Shown one piece after another: positions 15,158 through 24,335 of a stretch of DNA of 64,000 nucleotides. The stretch's first letter is position 1. Each line of letters begins with the position of its first letter. Both the position numbers and the translations under genes were made by a program. The notes below the pieces were generated by a model. The model saw only the letters and a program-made list of their open reading frames with translations. It had not been told where the DNA came from and did no database searches. Source of the stretch: Gloeocapsopsis sp. IPPAS B-1203 (GTDB lineage Bacteria > Cyanobacteriota > Cyanobacteriia > Cyanobacteriales > Chroococcidiopsidaceae); assembly GCF_002749975.1 (NCBI RefSeq), contig NZ_PEIG01000010.1:62001-126000 (forward strand), given 5' to 3'.

Positions 15158-16291
15158 CTATCCTCCCATGCCTGGAATCAAGCTACCACTGAGACGCTTG
15201 AGGGCACGACCAGCAACATCGCTATAACTCATTTCACCACACAGGATTTGACCCATACGCTGTGTCGCTGTAGGACGTTTGACGCCAACTTTGTAGCCAA
15301 TACCAGGAACGCGGTAGAAAACTCCGGCTAGTTTTTGTGCCCATGCCATATCAGCACCCCACTCGTCACAGATTGCTTGCGAATACTGCTCCAGGGCATT
15401 AACATTACCTGCGATCGCTTGATCAATGGCTTCCGCAGCTTTGACACCACTAAAGATCGATGGGCGAATACCCTCAGCAGTTAGCGGATCGACAACACAA
15501 GCGGCTTCTCCTGCTAATACAGCGTTTTGAGTATGTAGCTTTTGATTGCCATTCCACAAGCACAGCGCGTGACCGTACTGCTTACAAGTTTTGATATCCA
15601 AGCCAAATAAATTACCATACTCGCTCAAAATTCCTTTGAAATCTTGAGGTTCGCCGCCAATAAACGTCCCAACACCGATTGAGTAGCCGTCAGCTTTAGG
15701 AAAGTTCCAAATGTAGCCATTTTTGACCAAGCCAAACTCGAAATGGGCAATGTGACCATCTTCTACCTTCGCAGGGGCTTCAGCTTCTAATGCTCCTGCC
15801 AAGCGGCGTTTGCGGTCTTTGAAGCCTAACCACTTTGCCATTGGTCCTTTAGCACCGTCTGCAGCAATGATATAGCGACCTGTAACCGGACCGTTAGCAG
15901 TGTCTACTTGCCAATGATCGCTTTTGAACTGAATTCCTTTCACTTCGGTGTTGTCGCGCAGTTCTGCTCCCTGTTTTTGTGCTTGTTGCACTAGGAAGTG
16001 GTCAAAGATATCGCGCCGTACCATCCACATCGGTTCGGGTGTTTGCAATTTTGCTTGCACTGGATCGCCCATTTTCCAGGTGTAGCGAATGGTATTGACC
16101 TTTGTGGATATTGCTGGAGAAAAATCAAAGTCAAACCATTTAGCGATCGCGGGTGACACTCCACCTCCGCAAGGTTTATAACGTGGAAGTGATTCTTTTT
16201 CCAACACTAATACAGAATGACCCCGTTTTGCTAAATGATAAGCTGCTGTACCGCCAGCAGGTCCAGCACCGACAATTATGCAATCATACAT
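15158..16291 (-). CDS. Geranylgeranyl-reductase-family FAD flavoprotein
   Basis: The 377-residue product has the N-terminal FAD motif CIIVGAGPAGGTAAYHLAKRG, then KPCGGGVSP, the family's conserved Cys-Gly-Gly patch, and the second FAD motif AVLAGEAACVVDPLTAEGI. It belongs to the geranylgeranyl reductase family (ChlP relatives), which reduce prenyl chains or hydroxylate related lipids. It does not look like ChlP itself, whose N terminus and length (about 400) differ, so the substrate is open. It is a single gene converging on the carbonic anhydrase gene. Confidence 0.82.
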   Translation of the reverse strand: MYDCIIVGAGPAGGTAAYHLAKRGHSVLVLEKESLPRYKPCGGGVSPAIAKWFDFDFSPAISTKVNTIRYTWKMGDPVQAKLQTPEPMWMVRRDIFDHFLVQQAQKQGAELRDNTEVKGIQFKSDHWQVDTANGPVTGRYIIAADGAKGPMAKWLGFKDRKRRLAGALEAEAPAKVEDGHIAHFEFGLVKNGYIWNFPKADGYSIGVGTFIGGEPQDFKGILSEYGNLFGLDIKTCKQYGHALCLWNGNQKLHTQNAVLAGEAACVVDPLTAEGIRPSIFSGVKAAEAIDQAIAGNVNALEQYSQAICDEWGADMAWAQKLAGVFYRVPGIGYKVGVKRPTATQRMGQILCGEMSYSDVAGRALKRLSGSLIPGMGG

Positions 16292-16482
16292 AAAGCTACA
16301 GTTTTGCTCCTAAATTCTACGATTGTAAGGGTACAAAGGCTTTAAACTATTTTGCACTCTTACTACTGAGATCAAAATGCCAATAAGGTATTTTTACAGA
16401 ATCATATTTTGCGAAAAAACTAATAATTTGCTTTATAGCATACAACTGTAGTTACCTCAGGTGCTGAGGCTGGCATTGCGGC

Positions 16483-18273
16483 TCAAGTAAGAACTGTGTT
16501 GTGTTGTAGATGATAAAGCTGGGCAAAAAGCCCATTAAGTTGCAATAGAGACTGAATACTACCTTTTTCTCTAATTCGTCCTTTCTCCATCACGATAATT
16601 TGATCGGCTTGCTCAATAGTAGACAAACGATGCGCAATGACAATCACGGTACGGTTTTGACCAAAACTCTGCAATACTTCTTGAATGAGATGTTCTGAAA
16701 TACTATCGAGTGCGTTAGTAGCTTCATCGAGAATTAAGATTTCAGGGTTGCAGATAATAGCACGCGCTAAAGCAAGACGCTGTCGCTGTCCTCCTGATAG
16801 CCGAACTCCTCTGTCGCCCACTTTTGTTTCGTAACCTTGAGGGAGTTCAAGAATAAAGTCGTGGGCATGGGCAAGCTTTGCTGCTGCTACAATCTCATCT
16901 GTTGTTGCATCTAATCGACCATAGGCGATATTTTCTTTGATTGTTGAGCTAAAAAGATAAGTATCTTGGCTCACAATTGCAATTCGGCTACGCCAGTCAG
17001 CAAGATTAAGCTGCTTTAGTGGTTCGCCATCTACATAAATGTCTCCTGTGGTTACATCATAAAAACGGCAAAGTAAACCAATAAGCGTTGATTTCCCCGC
17101 ACCTGAAGGACCAACAATTGCTGTAGTTTTTCCGCATGGAATAGTAATTGAAATTTGTTGTAAGACAGGTTTTTCTAGAGGATCGTAGCGAAAGGTAACA
17201 CAGTTGAAGGCGATCGCTTGTTTCAATCCTTTGAATGGCAACTTACCAGAAAAGATATACGTTTTATCAGCACGGTTTAAAAGCTCCATTACTTGCTCTA
17301 CAGAACCCGTTAAACCTCCTAAATTGACACGCGCACTATCAAATAGCTTCATTTGAGGTTGTAGGCGATAGAGCATAAAAATGAATGTCAACAATGTTGG
17401 TAAGTTACTCTGGTCTTGCAATGCCACTATCAAAATACCTGTTAACAAGGCTGTAGAGAGTACTTCAGAGAAGGGATTAACAGCTCCAGAGATGACATCA
17501 AGCCTTCTAAAAGCCGTACAAACCTCCTGCGAGGCTTGCTCAAAGCGCTCTTGTTCGTATGATTCGCGTCCAAAAGCACGAATGACTTTCATCCCACTCA
17601 ACCCTTCTAAGGCTCGACTAACAAAGGCTGCATTAGCGCGTGCAGCTTGTTTACCTACACTTTTGACTTGGCGAGTTACAGATTGGACACTCCATGAAAT
17701 TAATAACATAGCGACAGCAACCAATATAGTCAGTTGCCAGGAAATTAAAAACAGGAGTATGACAAAAACAACAATTGTGCAAGCACTCGTAATTAAGCTA
17801 ATGAATACTGATAAAGCTTGGCTAGTTTGCCATGTTTCTTTATCCAGAATGCTCAAAAATCTGCCAGACTGATTGCGTTCTAGATAACCAAAACTGACAC
17901 TCAGAAGCTGTTTATAAATACCTCTTCTCAAGCGATCGCTGATCTGCCAGTTTAACCAAGAAAAAAGAACTGTGTTGCCATACACAAGACAATTCTTGAG
18001 CAGGACACTACCAAAAATGCATAAAGGTATGATAACAAGACGAGAATTAAATGATAAGTTCCCGAATATTTGATTGAGAGTTCCTACTAACAAGTTTTGA
18101 CTGTGAGCCTGAGAAGTTGTATGAGATACACTTTGAAGAAAAGGGATAAATAAGCTAATTCCTAATCCTTCTGCCAAAGAAGATAAAGTACCTAAAATAA
18201 TAATGACTGGAATTGCCCATGGATATAGTTTGAGTAAGGGGATTAGCGATTTTGTATCATTTATATCTTTCAA
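16483..18273 (-). CDS. HepA/MsbA-like ABC exporter
   Basis: The 596-residue half-transporter has an N-terminal six-helix membrane domain (about 1-330, starting PLLKLYPWAIPVIIILGTLS) and a C-terminal ATPase with Walker A GPSGAGKSTL near 395, the signature LSGGQRQRLALARA near 500, Walker B EILILDEATNALD and the H-loop IAHRLST. The N-terminal pattern resembles HepA of Anabaena, needed for the heterocyst envelope polysaccharide, and more broadly lipid flippases of the MsbA type. A glycosyltransferase gene lies 34 bases upstream on the same strand, which supports export of a glycolipid or polysaccharide unit. Confidence 0.85.
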   Translation of the reverse strand: MKDINDTKSLIPLLKLYPWAIPVIIILGTLSSLAEGLGISLFIPFLQSVSHTTSQAHSQNLLVGTLNQIFGNLSFNSRLVIIPLCIFGSVLLKNCLVYGNTVLFSWLNWQISDRLRRGIYKQLLSVSFGYLERNQSGRFLSILDKETWQTSQALSVFISLITSACTIVVFVILLFLISWQLTILVAVAMLLISWSVQSVTRQVKSVGKQAARANAAFVSRALEGLSGMKVIRAFGRESYEQERFEQASQEVCTAFRRLDVISGAVNPFSEVLSTALLTGILIVALQDQSNLPTLLTFIFMLYRLQPQMKLFDSARVNLGGLTGSVEQVMELLNRADKTYIFSGKLPFKGLKQAIAFNCVTFRYDPLEKPVLQQISITIPCGKTTAIVGPSGAGKSTLIGLLCRFYDVTTGDIYVDGEPLKQLNLADWRSRIAIVSQDTYLFSSTIKENIAYGRLDATTDEIVAAAKLAHAHDFILELPQGYETKVGDRGVRLSGGQRQRLALARAIICNPEILILDEATNALDSISEHLIQEVLQSFGQNRTVIVIAHRLSTIEQADQIIVMEKGRIREKGSIQSLLQLNGLFAQLYHLQHNTVLT

Positions 18274-18307
18274 TTTTTTATCCCTTGTATCAAAAATAAG
18301 GAATAGA

Positions 18308-19477
18308 TTAATAAGCTTTTGCTTTTAATTGAAAATCTACTTCTTGACTAATTTTCAAAATTTTTAGCCATCTATGTAATAGAACAATGTCATATGGTTT
18401 CCAAACAAAATCTTTGTATTTGAAATTAACTTGTCTATTTTTGACGTCGTAGATTGTGATATTACTTCTTTTTCGCTTAATCTTTTCCTTTAACTGATTC
18501 CAAGTATATTTTTCCTGGAAAATTAAGTGAAATACGGATTTAAGTAGAATTTTTAGAGTCAATATTAAAGTAATTCTATATGTTGCAGGACGCAACAAAA
18601 GAAACAAATCTGATTCCAAAGCTTTATATAAGCAAAATAGAGCATTACAATAATCTCCAGATGCAGAGCTTTTTACTGATAGATAGTTGTAAAAAAAGTT
18701 TCTAGACCAGCGGTAGATAGTAGCAGGAATTTCTGGGTGTCGTTGCTGGACATCTTGTAAAACTAAATTATATGATTTAATCATTGTTTTACACTTGCTA
18801 CCCATGCTACCGCTCACCTGCCGATACCCAATTAAAACTTCCGGTACTACTCGAAATTGATAAAATTCAGCAATACGTAAATAAATATCCCAGTCTTCAC
18901 ATCCTTGTGCATCTTGTTCTTTTAGTTGGCAGTTATATCCACCAATGTGTTCAAAGCAACTGCGGCGAATGAGGGGTGTGCTAGCATTACCAATAAAATT
19001 AGAACATACTAAATTCGTGTAAACATTTCCTTCTGGTTGATAACTACGATTGTAAATAGAGTACTTATCAATAATTAAATCTTCTTCATCAATTTCCATT
19101 GACACAGCATAAACTAATCCTACTGATGAAGGTGCATTTAACAAACACTGGACTTGTTTTTCGAGTTTTTCAGGATACCAAATATCATCAGCATCAAGAG
19201 GCGCTATATACTCTCCGCGTGATTTTTGAATTGCTAAATTACGAGCAGCCGCAACTCCTTGATTGGCTTGTTGCAACAAAATGACACGTCGATCCTTTTG
19301 AACATAGGATTGAACAATGTCAACAGTGCAATCTTGTGAACCATCATTAACGACTAAAACTTCAATATTTGTGTATGTTTGAGCTAATACAAAATCTAAA
19401 GTTCTGTTGATAAAAGCTGCTGCATTATATGCGGGAATAATAACTGAAACTAAAGGAAAATTCTCGTTTATGTTCAT
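18308..19477 (-). CDS. Glycosyltransferase family 2
   Basis: The product of about 389 residues has a GT-A domain: PLVSVIIPAYNAAAFINRTL at the start, VLVVNDGSQDCT, the metal/nucleotide motif PLDADDIWYPEKL, and QGCEDWDIYLRI further on. The C-terminal third is basic and may contact the membrane. I chose the ATG at 19477; the extension to 19522 would start without family support. It is co-directional with the ABC exporter gene 34 bases downstream, so both likely build and move a surface saccharide. Confidence 0.85.
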   Translation of the reverse strand: MNINENFPLVSVIIPAYNAAAFINRTLDFVLAQTYTNIEVLVVNDGSQDCTVDIVQSYVQKDRRVILLQQANQGVAAARNLAIQKSRGEYIAPLDADDIWYPEKLEKQVQCLLNAPSSVGLVYAVSMEIDEEDLIIDKYSIYNRSYQPEGNVYTNLVCSNFIGNASTPLIRRSCFEHIGGYNCQLKEQDAQGCEDWDIYLRIAEFYQFRVVPEVLIGYRQVSGSMGSKCKTMIKSYNLVLQDVQQRHPEIPATIYRWSRNFFYNYLSVKSSASGDYCNALFCLYKALESDLFLLLRPATYRITLILTLKILLKSVFHLIFQEKYTWNQLKEKIKRKRSNITIYDVKNRQVNFKYKDFVWKPYDIVLLHRWLKILKISQEVDFQLKAKAY

Positions 19478-20006
19478 ATGATATCTAAAAAAAATACAGT
19501 AAGTATGTTTATTCAAATGCAAACAGATAAATTTGCATTAACTAAATAAAGAAAGAGTTACAATGAATCTAAAGACCAAAGTGTTTTTCTGCTCACCTGG
19601 ATGTAGCAATATGAAGATAAAATAGTTTAATACTCTCAGTAGTGCTAGCTCTTTATAAGATAGAAAAAAAATATGTTAGTGGCATCTATTTACATCTTTG
19701 TTTATTTGATCTTTAAGTAATAAAAGATGATTGATAAAGAGATAATGAAGTTGTAGTATAGATTGAAAAGATGTGACAACATATTATAAATCCTAATAAG
19801 AAAAAACCCGCTTCTGATTTGAAGACGGGCTTGTTATTGTTTTTATCCTTCTTAAGTAGGACTACCGATTTAGCGATACATTCCTACATAAAAAAGTCAA
19901 CTAACTAGTCGTTAACTAAATCATTGCAGTAACAGAGTGCAGTTATGCTGCGAGTTTAGTCTATTGTGAACTATTCTTATACCAAATTGGTCAATTGAGT
20001 TGGTAG
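19478..20006. other. Intergenic region between the GT2 gene and frr
   Basis: These 529 bases lie between the frr stop and the start of the GT2 gene. They contain the frr terminator (19801-19829), a TACCAA/TTGGTA inverted repeat near the frr stop, and an AT-rich stretch that should hold the GT2 promoter. I see no open frame worth calling. Confidence 0.45.
19801..19829 (-). terminator. Rho-independent terminator of pyrH-frr
   Basis: On the minus strand CCCGTCTTC pairs with GAAGCGGG (one bulge) around AAATCA, followed directly by TTTTTT. It lies about 180 bases after frr, in the correct orientation. Confidence 0.85.
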
Positions 20007-20555
20007 TCAAACAGTTGTAATGTCTTTCTCTTTTTCAGTTAGTAATTCATCTATCTTACTGGTATATTTGTTCGTTAATTTTTGCAGTTGATCTTGGAGA
20101 TCTTGGGCTTCATCTTCAGAGATTTCGCTGTTCTTCTCTTGTTTGCGAATTGTATCAAGAGCATCGCGGCGAATATTACGAATTGAAACGCGCCCTTCCT
20201 CAGCATACTTAGCAGCAAGTTTCACCAATTCTTTACGGCGATCGCTTGTCAGCGGAGGAATATTGAGGCGAATCATTGAGCCGTCGTTGTTCGGAGTTAG
20301 TCCGACATCCGACATGGAAATCGCCTTTTCAATTAGATTTAAACTGCTCCGGTCATAAGGTTGAATGGTAATTGTTGTGGCATCAGGGGTACTGATATTT
20401 GCCAGTGATTTAAGCGATGTTGGCGTACCGTAGTATTCCACCATGACACGATCAAGTAAACTCGCATTAGCGCGACCAGTGCGGATTGTATTAAAAGCTC
20501 GTTGCGTTGCATCAACGGCTTTTTGCATCGTACTCTCAGCTTCAGCTAACTTCAC
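20007..20555 (-). CDS. frr: Ribosome recycling factor
   Basis: The product splits post-termination ribosomes together with EF-G. The 182-residue protein contains the family motifs [35 protein letters not shown] and [20 protein letters not shown], and ends in a coiled-coil arm. I start at GTG 20555 (reading VKLAEAEST), because GGAGG lies six bases before it and the length is then standard; an earlier in-frame Met lies within pyrH. The start overlaps the end of pyrH by 14 bases, which points to translational coupling in the conserved pyrH-frr order. Confidence 0.95.
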   Translation of the reverse strand: MKLAEAESTMQKAVDATQRAFNTIRTGRANASLLDRVMVEYYGTPTSLKSLANISTPDATTITIQPYDRSSLNLIEKAISMSDVGLTPNNDGSMIRLNIPPLTSDRRKELVKLAAKYAEEGRVSIRNIRRDALDTIRKQEKNSEISEDEAQDLQDQLQKLTNKYTSKIDELLTEKEKDITTV

Positions 20556-21270
20556 AGAAACCTCCCACAAGGGTTCCGATTGATTCTCCTGTCACTGCTC
20601 GGCGGATGTTACCCCGTACCGAGAGATCAAAGACAAGAATCGGAATATTGTTTTCTTTACATAAAGCGATCGCAGTACTATCCATCACTCGCAAATCCTG
20701 AGTTAAAACGTGGACATAGTTTAGTGTTTGATAGCGTTTCGCATCAGGATTCTTATGAGGATCGGAATCGTAAACTCCGTCTACTTTGGTGGCTTTAAAA
20801 ATCACCTCGGCATCAATTTCAGCGGCTCTTAAAGCTGCTGTGGTGTCAGTCGTAAAGAACGGATTGCCCGATCCCGCGCCGAAAATGACCACCCGTCTTT
20901 TTTCCAGATGGCGAATAGCACGACGCCGGATATAAGGCTCCGCAACTTCTTGCATAGCGATCGCAGTTTGCACGCGTGTTTGCACTTCTATTCGTTCCAA
21001 GGCATCTTGAAGCGTGAGTGCATTCATCACAGTTGCAATCATACCAATGTAGTCAGCAGTTGCCCGATCCATTCCAGCAGCTGACGCTTTAACGCCACGA
21101 AAGATGTTGCCACCACCTACTACAATAGCTACTTGTACGCCACTATTTACTACTTCTGCGACTTCTGCCGCAATTTCTTGAACGATGGTTGGGTCGATGC
21201 CATAGCCCAGATCGCCCATCAAAGCTTCACCGCTCAGTTTGAGTAAAATCCGCCGGTAAGGTTTTCCCAT
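20542..21270 (-). CDS. pyrH: UMP kinase
   Basis: PyrH phosphorylates UMP to UDP with ATP, a step of pyrimidine nucleotide supply. The 242-residue product has the amino-acid-kinase fold: [16 protein letters not shown] at the start, [24 protein letters not shown], and [18 protein letters not shown]. It is the first gene of the pyrH-frr pair. A GAGGAGCGAGG repeat lies upstream at 21354-21373, pyrimidine-rich in the sense of pyrH. Confidence 0.97.
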   Translation of the reverse strand: MGKPYRRILLKLSGEALMGDLGYGIDPTIVQEIAAEVAEVVNSGVQVAIVVGGGNIFRGVKASAAGMDRATADYIGMIATVMNALTLQDALERIEVQTRVQTAIAMQEVAEPYIRRRAIRHLEKRRVVIFGAGSGNPFFTTDTTAALRAAEIDAEVIFKATKVDGVYDSDPHKNPDAKRYQTLNYVHVLTQDLRVMDSTAIALCKENNIPILVFDLSVRGNIRRAVTGESIGTLVGGFCEVS

Positions 21271-21353
21271 GTAGTTAGGATAAATGTTATTGCAATTGCC
21301 TCCAATTTAAGATAGCAGTAGAGGGGTTCTGTGTCTCTACCTACTTTAGGGAT

Positions 21354-21373
21354 GAGGAGCGAGGAGCGAGGGG
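21354..21373. repeat. GAGGAGCGAGG repeat upstream of pyrH
   Basis: GAGGAGCGAGGAGCGAGGGG on the plus strand is the pyrimidine-rich complement on the sense strand of pyrH. With the speB tail repeat at 21481-21513 it makes an inverted pair inside a same-direction intergenic region. Confidence 0.7.
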
Positions 21374-21468
21374 TTAGTAAAAGAGTGAAAGAGTGATTAG
21401 CGAATAGAGAAAGTTATCTTAATTGTCTTGCTCAGCGTAATTCTTGGCTCTTCGTACCGCGCTACTCC

Positions 21469-22398
21469 CTATCTTGTTACTCGCTCCCAGCTCCTAGCTC
21501 CTCGCCCCTTACCTTGATAGCCAATGAGTTTATAAACAAGTTTGGCAGCGGTAAATTCGGAAACAACAGAGTCTGTAACGGGGGCTAATTCCATCACATC
21601 GCAGCCGATGACTTGGTGCTTGTCAAATACACTACGCAGAAATGTTGTCAGTGCGTACCAATTTAAACCCCCAGGTTCAGGAGTTCCCACACCAGGAATC
21701 AGTGTAGGATCGATGCCATCCAAGTCAATCGTCAGAAATACCTTTTCTGTGGGAATTGCCGCGATCGCATTTTCAATCCAATCGGGCTGTGCTGCAATTT
21801 CCCGCGCGCGAAAGACAGTAAGATTTTTTTCTTTAATTAAATCAGCTTCTTCTTTGCAAATTGCTCGAATACCAATTTGAACTGTTGGTAATCCCATATC
21901 AACAATCCGCCGCATCACGCAAGCATGGTTATGAATTGAGCCTTCGTACTCGTGGCGTAAATCTCCGTGCGCATCAATTTGCACAACTGTAAACAATTCA
22001 TCAGGATATGCCTGACGGTATGCTTCGACAATACCTGTTGTAATACTGTGTTCGCCTCCTAAAGCGATCGCAAACTTGCCATCTTGCACAAGTTTCAGAA
22101 CAGTTTCTTTAGTAACTTGCAACATTTCCTCGGAGGTGACAGTTTTGCTACGGGTATCAGCAATTGAAGGATGGGTGTAGATACCAACATTTAGTCCTGT
22201 TTCCCAGTCAAGTTCCTCATCGTAGTATTCCACTTGATGCGATGCTGCAAGAATGGCATCAGGTCCAGTTTCACAGCCACGACGATAGGTTGTTGTTGCT
22301 TCGTAGGGAATTGGTAAAATAGCCACCTGCGCTGCATCATAACTCGCCGCGACGTCTGCGCCTAAAAAGGGTATAACCTCTATAGAATGTGCCAGCAT
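21469..22398 (-). CDS. speB: Agmatinase (ureohydrolase)
   Basis: The enzyme hydrolyses agmatine to putrescine and urea; a close relative could use another guanidino compound. Metal-ligand motifs of the arginase fold are visible: GGEHSITTG, VQIDAHGDLRHEY and LTIDLDGIDPTLIPG. I start at ATG 22398 (MLAHSIEVIPFLGADVAAS), since the extension to 22449 has no family support. The last 14 or so residues (GKGRGARSWERVTR) are encoded by a GGGGCGAGGAGCTAGGAGC repeat at 21481-21513, so the native C terminus seems to have been replaced or extended by repeat DNA. Confidence 0.88.
   Translation of the reverse strand: MLAHSIEVIPFLGADVAASYDAAQVAILPIPYEATTTYRRGCETGPDAILAASHQVEYYDEELDWETGLNVGIYTHPSIADTRSKTVTSEEMLQVTKETVLKLVQDGKFAIALGGEHSITTGIVEAYRQAYPDELFTVVQIDAHGDLRHEYEGSIHNHACVMRRIVDMGLPTVQIGIRAICKEEADLIKEKNLTVFRAREIAAQPDWIENAIAAIPTEKVFLTIDLDGIDPTLIPGVGTPEPGGLNWYALTTFLRSVFDKHQVIGCDVMELAPVTDSVVSEFTAAKLVYKLIGYQGKGRGARSWERVTR
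21481..21513 (-). repeat. Purine-rich repeat encoding the SpeB tail
   Basis: On the minus strand this reads AAGGGGCGAGGAGCTAGGAG then CTGGGAGCGAG, the same family as the GAGGAGCGAGG blocks. It is translated as the end of SpeB. Confidence 0.65.
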
Positions 22399-22467
22399 GA
22401 TAAATGAATTATTTAATAAAAATACAACACGAACAATCCTGGCATACAAAGAGCGATCGCTGCACGA

Positions 22468-23328
22468 TTAATGAGATTTATTCAACTGTAAGATGCGCTG
22501 TTCTATGCTATGTAGGTTAACTCCTAAGTGTTCGAGTACTCGCACTGCCATGCCACCACGTTCGCGCAAAATTCCTAACAGTAAGTGCTCAGTACCAATA
22601 TATTGATTGCCTAGTCGCTGCGACTGTTCAACGGAAAGCTCTAATACTCTTTTTGCTCTTGGGGTGAAAGGAATATCTAGCGGTGTTCCTTTACCATGTC
22701 CAATGTGCTTCTCAACTTCTACTCGCATATTTTCTAAGTTGAGTCCTTCTGCTGAAAGAACCTGTGCTGCGGTTCCCGTTCCTTCTCCAATTAATCCTAA
22801 TAAAAGTTGTTCTGTTCCGACATATTGATGTCCTAAACGGCGCGACTCTTCTTGTGCCAGTGCAATGACTTGTGTTGCTTTTTGGCTAAATCTTTCAAAT
22901 CCTCTGGGAAGAACCATTCGGTCAAATACATTACCAAATAGGCTTTCCATAGATCTTAGGAATCCTTCAAACATAAGTCCTGCCTCCGTGAATGGATTTT
23001 GAACAGGGTCTAACTTGTCTTCTCTACTATGGGGATTACTGAGTGTACAACTGTTGAAGAGAAAAGCTAATAAATCTTCTATTGTCTTGGTATTGACTGA
23101 GTACCAGATATATTGCTTCTCTTTTCTTGAACTAATGAGGTGCTCCTGTCGCAGTTTGTCTAAGTGATGAGACAGTGTTGAATTTGGGATTTGTAATTTT
23201 GCTTGAATATCACCAACGATCATTCCTTGCGGGTATGCGGCAAACAGCAATCGCATAATTTCTAATCGAGGCTCTGACCCAAGTGCTGCAAATAAATCTG
23301 CATATCTTATTGTGTTTGCTTTTTCCAT
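22468..23328 (-). CDS. ArsR-type HTH fused to a ClpC N-domain
   Basis: The 286-residue product joins two domains that are normally separate. Residues 5-90 form an ArsR-type winged helix: [36 protein letters not shown] and [16 protein letters not shown]. Residues 144-284 are a complete double Clp N-domain almost like that of Clp[58 protein letters not shown] and [17 protein letters not shown]. No AAA+ ATPase follows. No metal-binding cysteine pair is evident in the HTH part. The Clp N-domain usually binds adaptors or substrates, so a regulator that senses protein-quality-control factors is a reasonable inference. It ends 69 bases upstream of the speB start, on the same strand. Confidence 0.85.
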   Translation of the reverse strand: MEKANTIRYADLFAALGSEPRLEIMRLLFAAYPQGMIVGDIQAKLQIPNSTLSHHLDKLRQEHLISSRKEKQYIWYSVNTKTIEDLLAFLFNSCTLSNPHSREDKLDPVQNPFTEAGLMFEGFLRSMESLFGNVFDRMVLPRGFERFSQKATQVIALAQEESRRLGHQYVGTEQLLLGLIGEGTGTAAQVLSAEGLNLENMRVEVEKHIGHGKGTPLDIPFTPRAKRVLELSVEQSQRLGNQYIGTEHLLLGILRERGGMAVRVLEHLGVNLHSIEQRILQLNKSH

Positions 23329-23408
23329 AATTCTAGTTTAATGGAAATAAAATAAACTATCATTTTTTGTAAAGAATTGTCACAATACCAATGGAAGTAT
23401 TTGTTTTA

Positions 23409-23438
23409 CCCTGATCTCTGACCCCGACCCCCGACCTC
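23409..23438 (+). repeat. Pyrimidine-rich boundary repeat before the hydrolase gene
   Basis: CCCTGATCTCTGACCCCGAC followed by CCCCGACCTC ends four bases before the ATG at 23443. It is a sibling of the block at 5023-5053, which also precedes a start codon. Confidence 0.65.
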
Positions 23439-23442
23439 TACT

Positions 23443-24333
23443 ATGATTTCTACTGCATCATTCACCACAACTAAAACCTGGACTTGGAAAGGTTTTCCAA
23501 TTTGCTATCAAACCCAAGGCACGACAGGACCAGCCATTGTGCTGATTCATGGCTTTGGTGCTTCTTGGTGGCATTGGCGCAAAAATATTCCTGTATTAGC
23601 AGAAACTTGCCGCGTGTATGCGATAGATTTAATTGGCTTTGGTGGTTCTGCCAAACCCGAACCAACCACAGAAATGCATTACACCTTTGAGACTTGGGGA
23701 CAACAAATTGCCGATTTTTGCCAGGAAGTTGTAGGGGAGGAACCTGCTTATTTAGTGGGAAACTCAATTGGTTGTATTGCAGTGATGCAAGCTGTGGTAG
23801 ATCGTCCAGAAATTGCGAGAAGTATTGCACTCCTAAACTGTTCGCTGCGACTGCTGCACGATCGCAAACGTGGGGCATTACCTTGGTATCGCCGCTTTGG
23901 TGCGCCAATGGTACAACGGCTACTCTCAGTTAAGCCAATAGGCAGCTTTTTCTTCAATCAAATTGCTAAACCAAAAACCGTACGCAAGATTCTGCTGCAA
24001 GCGTATGCTAATTCTGAGGTTGTGACTGACGAACTAGTGGATCTTTTAATGGCGCCGGCAAAAGATCCTGGTGCTGTTGCTGTATTTTTAGCATTTACCG
24101 CTTATTCTTCAGGACCGTTGCCAGAAGATTTACTACCGCAGCTACCATGTCCAGCAATTATGTTGTGGGGAACAGCCGATCCGTGGGAACCATTCGAGTT
24201 AGGTCAACAACTTGCTAATTACCCACAAGTGAAAGAGTTTATTCCCATTGAAGGCGTCGGACATTGTCCCCAAGATGAAGCACCGGACAAAGTCAATCCG
24301 ATTTTACAAGCGTGGATTGCACAACAACTTTAG
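23443..24333 (+). CDS. Alpha/beta hydrolase
   Basis: The 296-residue product has a full alpha/beta-hydrolase set: oxyanion motif LIHGFGASWWHWR, nucleophile elbow GNSIG with Ser108, acid Asp246 in GTADPWEP, and His274 in GVGHCPQDE. Cyanobacterial and plant relatives include pheophytinase-like esterases, but the substrate cannot be told from sequence. The start at 23443 lies directly after a pyrimidine-rich repeat, so the native leader may have been replaced. It converges with the LCP gene, leaving two bases between the stops. Confidence 0.82.
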   Translation: MISTASFTTTKTWTWKGFPICYQTQGTTGPAIVLIHGFGASWWHWRKNIPVLAETCRVYAIDLIGFGGSAKPEPTTEMHYTFETWGQQIADFCQEVVGEEPAYLVGNSIGCIAVMQAVVDRPEIARSIALLNCSLRLLHDRKRGALPWYRRFGAPMVQRLLSVKPIGSFFFNQIAKPKTVRKILLQAYANSEVVTDELVDLLMAPAKDPGAVAVFLAFTAYSSGPLPEDLLPQLPCPAIMLWGTADPWEPFELGQQLANYPQVKEFIPIEGVGHCPQDEAPDKVNPILQAWIAQQL

Positions 24334-24335
24334 AT

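Noticed and set aside
16455-16469. CCTCAG/CTGAGG inverted repeat as terminator of the ABC exporter gene
   Set aside because: The stem is only six pairs, there is no T-run, and it is too weak to call.
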